From assembly GCF_024436055.1 (NCBI RefSeq), contig NZ_JANFNH010000034.1, positions 1 through 64,000 on the forward strand: a stretch of 64,000 bases of DNA. Direction: 5' to 3'. Made by a program: the position numbers and the translations under genes. This stretch comes from Streptantibioticus rubrisoli. GTDB lineage: Bacteria; Actinomycetota; Actinomycetes; Streptomycetales; Streptomycetaceae. Numbering within the stretch: the first letter of the stretch is position 1; the number at the start of each line of letters is the position of its first letter. The notes under the pieces were generated by a model. It ran no database searches, was not told where the DNA came from, and saw nothing but the letters and a program-made list of their open reading frames with translations. Shown piece by piece: positions 30,885 to 39,611 of the stretch.

Positions 30885-32140
30885 CCGTACAACTGCCGGG
30901 CCTCCTCGACACCGAGGCGATCCGCAAGGACTTCCCCGTCCTGGACCGCACGGTCCACGACGGCAAGAAGCTGGTGTACCTGGACAACGCGGCGACCTCG
31001 CAGAAGCCGCGCCAGGTGCTGGACGTCCTGAACGAGTACTACGAGCGCCACAACTCCAACGTCCACCGCGGCGTGCACGTACTCGCCGAGGACGCCACGG
31101 CGTTGTACGAGGGCGCCCGCGACAAGGTGGCCGGGTTCATCAACGCGCCCAGCCGGGACGAGGTGATCTTCACCAAGAACGCCTCGGAGTCGCTCAACCT
31201 CGTTGCCAACATGCTGGGTTGGGCCGACGAGCCGTACCGGGTGGACCGCGGTACCGAGATCGTCATCACGGAGATGGAGCACCACTCCAACATCGTCCCG
31301 TGGCAGCTGCTGGCGCAGCGCACCGGCGCGAAGCTGAAGTGGTTCGGCCTCACCGACGACGGCCGTCTCGACCTGTCCAACATCGACGAGGTCATCACCG
31401 AGAAGACCAAGGTCGTCTCGTTCGTGCTGGTCTCCAACATCCTGGGTACCCTCAACCCGGTCGAGGAGATCGTCCGCCGGGCCCAGGAGGTCGGCGCCCT
31501 GGTGGTGATCGACGCCTCGCAGGCCGCGCCGCACATGCCGCTGGACGTGCAGGCGCTGCAGGCCGACTTCGTGGCCTTCACCGGTCACAAGATGTGCGGC
31601 CCGACCGGCATCGGTGTGCTGTGGGGCCGCCAGGAGCTGCTGGAGGACCTGCCGCCGTTCCTGGGCGGCGGCGAGATGATCGAGACCGTCTCGATGCACT
31701 CGTCCACCTACGCACCGGCGCCGCACAAGTTCGAGGCCGGTACCCCGCCGATCGCCCAGGCGATCGGGCTCGGCGCGGCGGTGGACTACCTGACCGGCAT
31801 CGGCATGGAGAACATCCAGGCCCATGAGCACGCCATCACCGAGTACGCGGTGCGGCGCCTGCTGGAGGTGCCGGACCTGCGCATCATCGGCCCGACCACG
31901 GCCGAGGACCGCGGTGCGGCGATCTCGTTCACCCTCGGTGACATCCACCCGCACGACGTGGGCCAGGTGCTGGACGAGCAGGGCATCGCGGTGCGCGTCG
32001 GGCACCACTGCGCACGGCCGGTCTGCCTGCGCTACGGAATTCCGGCGACCACGCGGGCGTCGTTCTATCTGTACTCCACCCCGGCCGAGGTCGATGCCCT
32101 GGTCGACGGGTTGGAGCAGGTCCGGAACTTCTTCGGCTGA
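30881..32140 (+). CDS. sufS: cysteine desulfurase SufS
   Basis: 419-aa PLP enzyme that takes sulfur from cysteine. The PLP lysine is Lys237 in FTGHKMCGPTG and the persulfide-carrying cysteine is Cys377 in RVGHHCARP. These mark a group II (SufS) desulfurase, which needs a sulfur acceptor; SufU, encoded 16 bases downstream, is the expected one. GTG start at 30881. Confidence 0.97.
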
Positions 32141-32156
32141 CGAGAGTGCTGACGCT

Positions 32157-32621
32157 GTGAAGCTTGATTCGATGTACCAGGACGTGATCCTGGACCACTA
32201 CAAGCACCCGCAAGGGCGCGGCCTGCGGGACGGCGACGCGGAGGTGCACCATGTCAATCCCACGTGCGGCGACGAGATCACGCTGCGCGTGAAGCTTGAC
32301 GGCGAGACGATCGAGGACGTCAGTTACGAGGGCCAGGGCTGCTCGATCAGCCAGGCCAGCGCCTCCGTGCTGTTCGAACTGCTGGTCGGCAAGGAACTGG
32401 CCGACGCCCGCAAGGTCCAGGAGCTGTTCTTGGAGCTGATGCAGTCCAAGGGCCAGCTCGAGCCGGACGACGCGATGGAGGAGGTGCTGGAGGACGCGGT
32501 GGCGTTCGCCGGTGTCTCCAAGTACCCCGCACGCGTGAAGTGTGCTCTGCTGAGTTGGATGGCGTGGAAGGACGCGACCGCGCAGGCGCTGTCCGGCGAC
32601 GGCGCGAAGGAGACGGCATGA
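32157..32621 (+). CDS. sufU: zinc-dependent sulfurtransferase SufU
   Basis: 154-aa SufU, which accepts sulfur from SufS through zinc-ligand exchange. The three cysteines and the aspartate are seen in NPTCGDE, GQGCSIS and VKCALLSW, and the SufU-specific insert of about 20 residues between the second and third cysteine sites distinguishes it from IscU. GTG 32157 is taken as the start. Its stop overlaps the next ATG. Confidence 0.95.
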   Translation: MKLDSMYQDVILDHYKHPQGRGLRDGDAEVHHVNPTCGDEITLRVKLDGETIEDVSYEGQGCSISQASASVLFELLVGKELADARKVQELFLELMQSKGQLEPDDAMEEVLEDAVAFAGVSKYPARVKCALLSWMAWKDATAQALSGDGAKETA

Positions 32622-32956
32622 GCGAGAACGAGACCACCACGACCAAGCCCGCCACCGAGGACGAGGTCCGCGAGGCGCTCTACGACGTGGTCGACCCCGA
32701 GCTGGGCATCGACGTGGTCAACCTCGGCCTGGTCTACGGCATCCACGTCGATGACTCCAACGTCGCGACCCTGGACATGACGTTGACCTCGGCGGCCTGC
32801 CCGCTGACCGACGTGATCGAGGACCAGGCCAAGTCCGCGACCGACGGCATCGTCAACGACCTGAAGATCAACTGGGTCTGGATGCCGCCGTGGGGCCCCG
32901 ACAAGATCACCGACGACGGTCGGGAGCAGCTGAGGGCGCTCGGCTTCAACGTCTGA
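32618..32956 (+). CDS. sufT: metal-sulfur cluster assembly factor (SufT/MIP18-like)
   Basis: 112-aa protein with the DUF59 fold. DVVDPELGIDVVNLGLVYGI is the family core, and TSAACPLTD includes the conserved cysteine. Relatives (SufT, PaaD, MIP18) help load Fe-S clusters into target proteins. It is last in the suf operon and is followed 17 bases later by a strong terminator. The ATG overlaps the sufU stop. Confidence 0.93.
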   Translation: MSENETTTTKPATEDEVREALYDVVDPELGIDVVNLGLVYGIHVDDSNVATLDMTLTSAACPLTDVIEDQAKSATDGIVNDLKINWVWMPPWGPDKITDDGREQLRALGFNV

Positions 32957-32972
32957 CCCCAGCACCCCGAAT

Positions 32973-33004
32973 ACGACCCCCGCGCCCCGCGCGGGGGTCG
33001 TTTC
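32973..33004 (+). terminator. suf operon terminator
   Basis: ACGACCCCCGC (32973-32983) and GCGGGGGTCGT (32991-33001) form a perfect 11-bp stem with a 7-base loop, followed by TTTC: an intrinsic terminator 17 bases after sufT. Confidence 0.9.
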
Positions 33005-33026
33005 GTGTGCGTTCACCCTCCGTTTA

Positions 33027-33061
33027 TGTACGACCGTACACAACGATGCGTACACTCGTAC
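33027..33061 (+). promoter_or_regulatory. SMR/TetR operon promoter with two palindromes
   Basis: TGTACGACCGTACA (33027-33040) and GTACACTCGTAC (33050-33061) are two related inverted repeats built on GTAC. TACACT at 33051-33056 fits a -10 element and ends 7 bases before the ATG at 33064, implying a leaderless message. The TetR protein encoded behind the pump is the natural candidate for binding these sites. Confidence 0.65.
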
Positions 33062-33063
33062 AC

Positions 33064-33384
33064 ATGGAGTACATAACGCTGGGCGGCGCCATCTGTGCCG
33101 AGGTGCTGGGGACCACGTCGATGAAGTTCAGCCACGGCTTCACCCGGCTGTGGCCCTCGCTGGGGACGCTGGTCGGGTATCTGGTGGCGTTCGCGCTGCT
33201 GGCGCAGACGCTGAAGACCATGCAGGTCGGCACGGCATACGCGATCTGGGCCGGGGTAGGGACAGCCGCGGTGGCCGTCATCGGGATGGCCTTTCTCGGC
33301 GAGGCCGCGAACCTCGCCAAGCTGATGGGAGTCGCCCTGGTGATCGCCGGAGTCGTCGTGCTCAATCTGGGAGGGGCGCACTGA
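33064..33384 (+). CDS. small multidrug resistance (SMR) efflux protein
   Basis: 106-aa four-helix membrane protein of the SMR/EmrE-QacE family, which exports lipophilic cations in exchange for protons. The essential glutamate is in ICAEVLGTTSMKFS (residue about 13), and the second helix onward carries YLVAFALLAQTLKTM and GTAYAIWAGVGTAA, both typical. No second SMR gene lies nearby, so it probably acts as a homodimer. The next gene, its likely regulator, starts 1 base after the stop. Confidence 0.93.
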   Translation: MEYITLGGAICAEVLGTTSMKFSHGFTRLWPSLGTLVGYLVAFALLAQTLKTMQVGTAYAIWAGVGTAAVAVIGMAFLGEAANLAKLMGVALVIAGVVVLNLGGAH

Positions 33385-33385
33385 G

Positions 33386-33922
33386 ATGGCCCGGCGGTAC
33401 GACCCCGAGCGGCGGCAGCGGATCATCGACGCGGCGATCCGGGTGGTGGGCGAACGCGGTATCGCCGGGCTCAGCCACCGCGCGGTGGCCGCGGCGGCCG
33501 ACGTACCGCTCGGGTCGACCACGTACCACTTCGCCACCCTGGACGACCTGCTGGTCGCCGCGCTGCGGCAGACCAACACGGCGCTGTTCACCGACCTCGG
33601 GCAGCGGGTGGCCCGGATCGCCCCGGACGCCGACCTGGCGGCCGAACTCGCCGATCTGGTGGGTGAGTTGCTCACCGAGCAGCGGGACCGCAGCGTCCTT
33701 GAGTACGAGATCTATCTGACCGCGCTGCGCCGCGCCCCGGTCCGCCCGATCGCCGCGGAGAGCGTGGACGGCATGGTCGACGTCCTCACCCCGCGCACCG
33801 GAGCGGCCACCGCGCGGGCGCTGGTCGCGCTGATCGACGGGCTCTCGCTCCAGGTGCTGCTCACCGGTCGCGACTACGACCGGGAACAGGCCCGCGCGAT
33901 GATCGCCCGGCTCCTCGACTGA
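33386..33922 (+). CDS. TetR family repressor
   Basis: 178-aa regulator with an N-terminal TetR helix-turn-helix (IIDAAIRVVGERGIAGLSHRAV, then AADVPLGSTTYHFATLDDLL). The C-terminal ligand domain is short but intact. It directly follows the SMR pump and most likely represses the operon through the palindromes at 33027-33061, in the way QacR-like proteins control efflux pumps; that is inference from position. Confidence 0.9.
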   Translation: MARRYDPERRQRIIDAAIRVVGERGIAGLSHRAVAAAADVPLGSTTYHFATLDDLLVAALRQTNTALFTDLGQRVARIAPDADLAAELADLVGELLTEQRDRSVLEYEIYLTALRRAPVRPIAAESVDGMVDVLTPRTGAATARALVALIDGLSLQVLLTGRDYDREQARAMIARLLD

Positions 33923-33971
33923 CCCACCGCACCACGGCTTCGCGGAATGGATCTTCCGGCATCCGGGCCGG

Positions 33972-34002
33972 TTGGGCATCGCCCGCGGCCAGCGACTAGC
34001 GT
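33972..34002 (+). promoter_or_regulatory. dapD promoter (leaderless)
   Basis: TTGGGC at 33972-33977 and TAGCGT at 33997-34002 are 19 bases apart. The -10 ends 7 bases before the dapD ATG and no ribosome site is seen, so the message is probably leaderless. Confidence 0.55.
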
Positions 34003-34009
34003 TCGGTGC

Positions 34010-35008
34010 ATGACTGAAACGACTGCCACGACGCCCTCCCGCGCCACCGGCGCCGCCGCGGCCGGGCTCGCCACCATTGCCGCCGACGGAACCGTGCTGG
34101 ACACCTGGTTCCCGGCCCCCGAACTCGTCGCCGAGCCCGGCCCGGCCGGGACCGAGCGGCTGTCCGCCGAGCGCGCCGCCGAACTGCTGGGCGAGACCGC
34201 GCCCAACGCCCTCGGGTCCGACCCGCGGCGCGGGGTCGAGGTCGTCGCGGTCCGTACGGTCATCGCCTCGCTCGACGACAAGCCGCTTGACGCGCACGAC
34301 GCGTACCTGCGGCTCCACTTGCTCAGCCACCGCCTGGTCCGCCCCAACGGACAGAACCTGGACGGCATCTTCGGCCTGCTGGCCAACGTCGCCTGGACCT
34401 CCCTCGGCCCGGTGCCGGTGGACAACATCGAGCGCGCCCGGCTCGCTGCCCGCGCCGAGGGCCAGCACCTGTCGGTGTACGGCGTCGACAAGTTCCCGCG
34501 GATGACCGACTACGTGGCCCCGTCTGGCGTGCGCATCGCCGACGCCGACCGGGTACGGCTCGGCGCCCACCTCGCCGCGGGCACCACCGTGATGCACGAG
34601 GGCTTCTGCAACTTCAACGCGGGCACCCTGGGCACCTCCATGGTCGAGGGCCGGATCAGCCAGGGCGTGGTGGTCGGCGACGGCTCCGACATCGGCGGCG
34701 GCGCCTCGATCATGGGCACCCTCTCCGGCGGCGGCAAGCAGATCGTCTCGATCGGCGAGCGCTGCCTGCTGGGCGCCGAGGCGGGCCTGGGCATCTCGCT
34801 CGGCGACGACTGCGTGGTCGAGGCGGGCCTGTACGTCACCGCGGGCACCCGGGTCACCCTGCCGGACGGCCAGGTGGTCAAGGCCCTTGAGCTGTCCGGC
34901 GCGGACAACCTGCTGTTCCGCCGCAACTCCATGACCGGCACGGTCGAGGCGCTGCCGCGCACCGGCTCGTGGGGCGGTCTGAACGCGGTGCTGCACAGCC
35001 ACAACTGA
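34010..35008 (+). CDS. dapD: tetrahydrodipicolinate N-succinyltransferase
   Basis: 332-aa enzyme of the actinobacterial DapD type, adding succinate to tetrahydrodipicolinate in diaminopimelate and lysine synthesis. The C-terminal two thirds form a left-handed beta helix with hexapeptide repeats ([36 protein letters not shown]), and the catalytic-site block [16 protein letters not shown] is intact. ATG 34010 fits the leaderless promoter. A perfect 16-bp hairpin follows the stop. Confidence 0.95.
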   Translation: MTETTATTPSRATGAAAAGLATIAADGTVLDTWFPAPELVAEPGPAGTERLSAERAAELLGETAPNALGSDPRRGVEVVAVRTVIASLDDKPLDAHDAYLRLHLLSHRLVRPNGQNLDGIFGLLANVAWTSLGPVPVDNIERARLAARAEGQHLSVYGVDKFPRMTDYVAPSGVRIADADRVRLGAHLAAGTTVMHEGFCNFNAGTLGTSMVEGRISQGVVVGDGSDIGGGASIMGTLSGGGKQIVSIGERCLLGAEAGLGISLGDDCVVEAGLYVTAGTRVTLPDGQVVKALELSGADNLLFRRNSMTGTVEALPRTGSWGGLNAVLHSHN

Positions 35009-35020
35009 CGTACGCCGTAA

Positions 35021-35064
35021 GCGGGTCGCGGCGCCGTTCGCCTCGGTCCGGCGCCGCGACCCGC
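35021..35064. terminator. bidirectional terminator, 16-bp stem
   Basis: GCGGGTCGCGGCGCCG (35021-35036) pairs exactly with 35049-35064 around a 12-base loop. It lies between convergent dapD and the DinB-like gene. Confidence 0.85.
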
Positions 35065-35069
35065 CGCCG

Positions 35070-35594
35070 TCAGGACTCCGCCAGCTCGAAGGACTTCTTG
35101 CCGTCCAGCGTCTCGCGGATGATGTCGGCGTGGCCCCAGTGCCGGGCCACCTCCTCGATGAGGTGCAGCAGGATCCACCGCGCCGAGCGCTTGGTGTCCG
35201 GCGGGAACCACGGCATCCGCAGGGGGACCGTGACCCCCAGGTCCGGCAGCGCCCGTACGATCTCCTCGGTCTCCCGGGCCACCGCCTCGTAGGCCTTGAG
35301 CACCCCGGCCAGCCTCTCGCCCTCGACCAGCCGGAAGGAGTCCGCCCAGTTGGACTGGTCGCGCTGGGGCAGCTCGTCCCGGCGGCCGTCGAGCGTGCCG
35401 ACGATCCAGTTGCGCTCGACCTCCATGTTGTGCTTGATCAGCCCGCCGATCGACAGCGAACTCGCGGTCGGAGTCGCGCTCACTTGTTCGTCGGTCAGCC
35501 CCCGCGCCGCGCGGCGCAGTCCGGCGCGCTGTGCCTCCAGGAAGGTCAGCAGCCCTTCGCGCTCATCGCCCACCTCGTCAACCAGATTCGGCAT
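35070..35594 (-). CDS. DinB-like / DUF664 family protein
   Basis: 174-aa four-helix protein of the DinB/YfiT superfamily. Putative metal-binding histidines are visible in LIKHNMEVERNWI (about residue 54) and in HLIEEVARHWGHADIIRE near residue 150, the spacing usual for the family. Actinobacterial members include mycothiol-dependent enzymes, but the substrate of this one cannot be read. No operon partner. Confidence 0.85.
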   Translation of the reverse strand: MPNLVDEVGDEREGLLTFLEAQRAGLRRAARGLTDEQVSATPTASSLSIGGLIKHNMEVERNWIVGTLDGRRDELPQRDQSNWADSFRLVEGERLAGVLKAYEAVARETEEIVRALPDLGVTVPLRMPWFPPDTKRSARWILLHLIEEVARHWGHADIIRETLDGKKSFELAES

Positions 35595-35877
35595 CCCCCA
35601 TCACCTTTCTGTTGTCCGTCGGCCTCTTCGCGGGCCGTGGCAGGAGGAACACTACGGCTCAATGAGGTCAGCCACTGTCCGCATTGCGCGTTCGCATTCC
35701 GTAAGAAGAGGCTCGCGTACCGTAGTGTGCGTTGCGGATCGGGGTAACAGGGGTCCAGAAGGAGTGAAGCGGGCCGCGGCCCGCGCCGTGCGTCTAGGCT
35801 GGGACGCGAGCGCTCGCGCGCCTTACGGATTCCGGTCCCGGTACCGGTCCTGATCTCGTACGAGGAGAACACCCCCC
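35595..35877. other. 283-bp divergent spacer
   Basis: No gene supported. It separates the minus-strand DinB-like gene from the plus-strand hypothetical. TAGGCT at 35795-35800 is a fair -10 for the latter, and GAGGAGA precedes its ATG. A GCGGGCCGCGGCCCGCG palindrome lies near 35770-35786. Confidence 0.45.
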
Positions 35878-37365
35878 ATGGCTGCTGACAGCCGCGACAT
35901 GCCGCCGGTGCGGCTGCTTCCCGACGCCGAACTCGCGCGGCACGCGCTCGCCGCGCCGCTGTTCCAACGGGCGGTGCGGCTCGCCCGCTGGGCCGCGCCG
36001 CAGGTGCGCATCGACGCGGCAGCCGAGCTGGCCCCCGACGAACTCGCCCGCGCGGTAACCGAGTTGGGGCTTGAGGGCGAGCCGGAGGGCGATGCCGAGG
36101 CCGCCGACGCCTGGGCGTTCGCCGTGGACACCGGCCTGGTCGAGGCGGAGCTCGCCGACGAGGCGGACCGGGCCGGGCGGGGCGGAACGGCCGTGCCCGG
36201 CAAGGCACTTGAACTGCTCAGCCGCGGCGGGCCGCGGGACGTGCTGGAGCTGTGGCGGACCGGCCTTGACGCGGTGCTCGCCGAGGCCGCCGCGCCCGGC
36301 CTGCCCGAGCTGTACGACGACACGGACGGCGAGGGCGCCCGGCCGGAACCCGGCTGGGACCCGGAGGAGGAGGCCGAGTTCCTGGACGGGGCGCTCGCCA
36401 ACCTCTATCTGCTGACCGCCATCGAGGCGTTCGAGTCCGCCTCGAACGGCGACGCCTCCGCCGCAAGGCCGGTACCGCTGCCCGTGCTGGCCGCCTCGAT
36501 GGTGGTCCCGGAGCACATGGAGGTGCCGACCGACGCCGCGCTGGAGGAGGTGTCGGAGGCGATGATGCGCCTTGACGACCACTTCCGGCTGCTCGCCCCC
36601 ACCGGTGCGGTCGACTACCACCCGGTGGACGACGCGCTGATCTCGGACGAGCCCGAAGATCCGGGATCCTCACGGGAGTTGCCCGAGGAACTGGGTGAGG
36701 AGGAGGTCTCCCGGTACGGGATGGTGCGGCTCACTCCGCTGGGTGTCCTGGGCGTACGAGACCGGCTGACCGACGCCGGGGTAGGCGCCCCCGCCGTGGG
36801 CGACCTCGCCGGGCAGGACGCCGCCGTGCTGCTGGACGCGTTGGTGGGCTACCCCGAGGCGGCGGCGTACGCGGAGGGCGAGCAGTGGCTGGCGGCGCGC
36901 CAGCCGGTGGACGCCGCCCGGGAACTGCTGGCCGCCGCGCGCGGCCGGGACCAGGGCGCGCCCGCGCGGCGGCTGGTCTGCCAGCAGACGCTGAGCCGGT
37001 TGGGCATCGAGGCCGAGCCCGCGCTGCGTGAGGTGCTGGACGACCGGGAGTTGGGCGGGCTCGCCCGGGTGTGGCTGGTGGAGCGGGCGGCGGCTGATGT
37101 GCCGTCGCCCGATGAGGAGATGGTCTTCTGGCTCACCGTCGACACCATCGCCGCGCAGCTCGACGTCGATGACGACCCCGAGTTGCTGCGGGACCTGGTG
37201 AACGATCTGGTGGCCCGGCACGACGGCTTCTTCGACGCGGCCTGGCGGGTCGATCACCCCTCGACCGCGGAGGTGTTGGAGGCGATGGGACGCTTGCATC
37301 CGGACCGCAAGACCGCCAAGGAGGCCCGCAAGGCAGCCTTCAAGGCCCGCTCCGCGGGCCGCTAA
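35878..37365 (+). CDS. large conserved streptomycete protein, unknown function
   Basis: 495-aa acidic, Ala/Glu-rich soluble protein without a family I can name. Mostly helical; it carries an acidic segment around residues 150-165 (DDTDGEGARPEPGWDPEEE) and a basic C-terminal tail (KTAKEARKAAFKARSAGR). No signal peptide or membrane segment. ATG 35878 follows GAGGAGA by a good distance. Base composition and codon pattern are as in neighbours, so it is a real gene and not an insertion. Function unknown. Confidence 0.75.
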   Translation: MAADSRDMPPVRLLPDAELARHALAAPLFQRAVRLARWAAPQVRIDAAAELAPDELARAVTELGLEGEPEGDAEAADAWAFAVDTGLVEAELADEADRAGRGGTAVPGKALELLSRGGPRDVLELWRTGLDAVLAEAAAPGLPELYDDTDGEGARPEPGWDPEEEAEFLDGALANLYLLTAIEAFESASNGDASAARPVPLPVLAASMVVPEHMEVPTDAALEEVSEAMMRLDDHFRLLAPTGAVDYHPVDDALISDEPEDPGSSRELPEELGEEEVSRYGMVRLTPLGVLGVRDRLTDAGVGAPAVGDLAGQDAAVLLDALVGYPEAAAYAEGEQWLAARQPVDAARELLAAARGRDQGAPARRLVCQQTLSRLGIEAEPALREVLDDRELGGLARVWLVERAAADVPSPDEEMVFWLTVDTIAAQLDVDDDPELLRDLVNDLVARHDGFFDAAWRVDHPSTAEVLEAMGRLHPDRKTAKEARKAAFKARSAGR

Positions 37366-37479
37366 CGCCGTCTCGGGGGCCTGCGCTTGGGGGTTGCGGT
37401 GGTTGCGCACCGCCGGTCTCCGCCGCGGTGGTTGCTCGCCGCTGCGGCGGGCTATTCGCCGGGGGCAAGCCCCGTGGCC

Positions 37480-38292
37480 TCAGTGCCGCCGCCACATCGG
37501 CGGGTCCGTGCAGAAGTGGCCGCCGAGGTAGACGCGGTCCGGATCGTCCGGCCCGGGTTCGCCCTGCTGGGCGATCAGGCCCGCCGCGAACGACTCCGAG
37601 TCGTCCAGCGGCTCGTAGCCGAGCGCTCGGGCGGATGAAAGGTCCCACCACAGCCGGGTGTTGGCGGAGCTGCCGTACACGACGGTGTGGCCCACGTGCT
37701 CGGCGGTCAGTGCCGCGTGGAACAGCCGGGCGGCGTCCGCCGGGCTCAGCCAGATGGACAGCATCCGCACCGTGGTCGGCTCGGGGAAGCAGGAGCCGAT
37801 GCGCACCGAGACGGTCTCGATGCCGTGCCGGTCCCAGTACAGCTGGGCCAGGTCCTCACCGAACCCCTTGGACAGCCCGTAGTAGGTGTCCGGGCGGTGC
37901 GGGGTGTCGACCGGGATCAACTGACCGTCGCCGACCGGGAGTGGCGTGAAGCCGACCGCGTGGTTGCTGGAGGCGAAAACGATCCGCCGTACGCCTTCGG
38001 CGCGCGCCGCCTCGTAGAGGTTGAACGTGCCCTCGACGTTCGCCCGCAGGATTTCCTCGAACGGCGCCTCCACCGGGATCCCGGCGAGGTGCAGCACCGC
38101 GTCCACCCCGCGCACCGCCTCGCGCAGCGCGTCCTGATCGGCCAGATCCGCGGTGACGGCGTCCGGCTCGCCGGGGACCGGCGCCAGATCGAACAGCCGC
38201 AGCGCATACCCGTACCGCGGCAGCAACTCGCGCATCATGGTGCCGATGCTGCCCGCGGCACCGGTGAGCAGGAGGGTACGCGGAGTCGGCAT
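37480..38292 (-). CDS. udh: NAD-dependent sugar epimerase/dehydrogenase, uronate dehydrogenase-like
   Basis: 270-aa extended short-chain dehydrogenase. The nucleotide motif is LTGAAGSIGTMMRELL and the active site YYGLSKGFGEDL gives the Tyr-X3-Lys pair; SSNHAVGF carries the serine region. The short length and the SNHAVGFTPLP and RIGSCFPEP blocks resemble uronate dehydrogenases, which oxidise glucuronate or galacturonate to aldarolactones. The divergent kdgD gene, which acts later in the same oxidative route, supports this, but other sugar dehydrogenases remain possible. Confidence 0.75.
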   Translation of the reverse strand: MPTPRTLLLTGAAGSIGTMMRELLPRYGYALRLFDLAPVPGEPDAVTADLADQDALREAVRGVDAVLHLAGIPVEAPFEEILRANVEGTFNLYEAARAEGVRRIVFASSNHAVGFTPLPVGDGQLIPVDTPHRPDTYYGLSKGFGEDLAQLYWDRHGIETVSVRIGSCFPEPTTVRMLSIWLSPADAARLFHAALTAEHVGHTVVYGSSANTRLWWDLSSARALGYEPLDDSESFAAGLIAQQGEPGPDDPDRVYLGGHFCTDPPMWRRH

Positions 38293-38447
38293 CGGCGGCT
38301 CTCCTCGTTTCGGTCTGGTCTCTGCCGGATTCGGCCGGTGGGCTACGCGATGGCATGAGCGTTGATCTTCCTCGACCGGCTACCCTGGCGTGGCGTCGTT
38401 CACACATGCGCACATGAATCAGAACGCAGAACGATGGGGGTGTTCCG

Positions 38448-39383
38448 ATGACCGCGGCACCGCTGGCCGACCGTCTCGACGGGCTGCTGTTCTTCCCCGT
38501 GACCGCCTACCGCGCCAGCGGCGAGGTGGACCTGGACGCCTACCGCGACCATGTGCGCCGCGGCGTCGAGGCGGGCGCGGGCGCGGTCTTCGCCTGCTGC
38601 GGCACCGGCGAGTTCCACGCGCTGACCCCCGAGGAGTTCCACGACTGCGTGGCCGCCGCGGTCGAGGTGGCCGCGGGCCGGGTGCCGGTGGTGGCGGGCA
38701 CCGGGTACGGCACCGCGCTGGCCCTGCGATACGCCGCGCTCGCCGAACAGGCGGGCGCCGACGGGCTGCTCGCCCTGCCCCCGTACCTCGTGACTCCCGA
38801 CCAGCAGGGGCTGTCGCGGCACTACACGGCGCTGGCCGCCGGTACCGGCCTCGACCTGATCGTCTACCAGCGCGACAACGCGGTCCTCACCCCGGACACC
38901 GTGGTGGAACTCGCCCGGGTGCCGAACATCATTGGCCTCAAGGACGGCATCGGCGACCTCGACCTGATGCAGCGCATCGTCAGCGCGGTGCGCACCGAAC
39001 TGCCCGACCGCGACTTCCGGTACTTCAACGGCCTGCCCACCGCCGAACTCACCGGCCTCGCCTACCGCGGCGTCGGCGTCACGCTGTACTCCTCCGCCGT
39101 CTTCTGCTTCGCCCCCGAGATCGCCCTCGCCTTCCACCACGCGCTCACCACGGGCGACGACGCCACGGTCAACCGGCTGCTGGACGGCTTCTACCGGCCG
39201 CTGGCGGAACTGCGCGGCCAAGGCAAGGGGTACGCGGTGTCGCTGGTCAAGGCGGGGGTACGGCTGCGCGGCGGGCGGGTCGGTACGGTACGGCCGCCGT
39301 TGACCGAACCGTCGGCGGCGCACATCGAGCAGTTGCGACAACTGCTCGACAAAGGACTGGCGTTGGTGGGCGGCGGGCGGTGA
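38448..39383 (+). CDS. kdgD: 5-dehydro-4-deoxyglucarate dehydratase
   Basis: 311-aa TIM-barrel enzyme of the DapA/NAL superfamily that dehydrates and decarboxylates 5-keto-4-deoxyglucarate to 2-oxoglutarate semialdehyde. GLLFFPVTAYRASGEVDL at the start, CGTGEFHALTPEE, and the Schiff-base lysine in NIIGLKDGIGD are characteristic. A GGGGG ribosome-like site precedes the ATG. TACCCT at 38381-38386 could be its -10. It is divergent from the uronate dehydrogenase-like gene, and its stop overlaps a short remnant frame (GTGA). Confidence 0.9.
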   Translation: MTAAPLADRLDGLLFFPVTAYRASGEVDLDAYRDHVRRGVEAGAGAVFACCGTGEFHALTPEEFHDCVAAAVEVAAGRVPVVAGTGYGTALALRYAALAEQAGADGLLALPPYLVTPDQQGLSRHYTALAAGTGLDLIVYQRDNAVLTPDTVVELARVPNIIGLKDGIGDLDLMQRIVSAVRTELPDRDFRYFNGLPTAELTGLAYRGVGVTLYSSAVFCFAPEIALAFHHALTTGDDATVNRLLDGFYRPLAELRGQGKGYAVSLVKAGVRLRGGRVGTVRPPLTEPSAAHIEQLRQLLDKGLALVGGGR

Positions 39384-39508
39384 GCCGCCCCAGGACATCG
39401 GTGTTCCGCTACCCATGGGACGTGCTGGGCGCCCCGAACGCGCCGCGCAGGGTCGCCCAACTCGCCGTCCAGCGGGTCACGGTACGTGACGCGCTCGCCA
39501 CCCGCTGA
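39380..39508 (+). pseudogene. 42-codon remnant of a kdgD-coupled gene
   Basis: A GTG overlapping the kdgD stop (GTGA) opens a 42-codon frame reading SVFRYPWDVLGAPNAP and then RVAQLAVQRVTV before a stop. The first part resembles the N-terminus of a longer family of Streptomyces proteins (FRYPWDV-type start), from which the rest is missing. I take it as the leftover of a deleted gene that was once coupled to kdgD. It could instead be a true small peptide; no long frame continues after it in any phase. Confidence 0.5.
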
Positions 39509-39611
39509 ACGGTTGGTGGGCGCTCCAACCCCTTATTCCTGACCGTCCTGGTTCCAACAGACCCACCCTCACGCCTTCGACCAGCCGTTTTCCGCTCGGA
39601 TACTGGAACAC

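Noticed and set aside
37366-37479. Gene or RNA between the hypothetical and the udh-like gene
   Set aside because: 114 bp of G-rich repeat-like sequence (GGTTGC motifs) between convergent stops; only minor imperfect palindromes.
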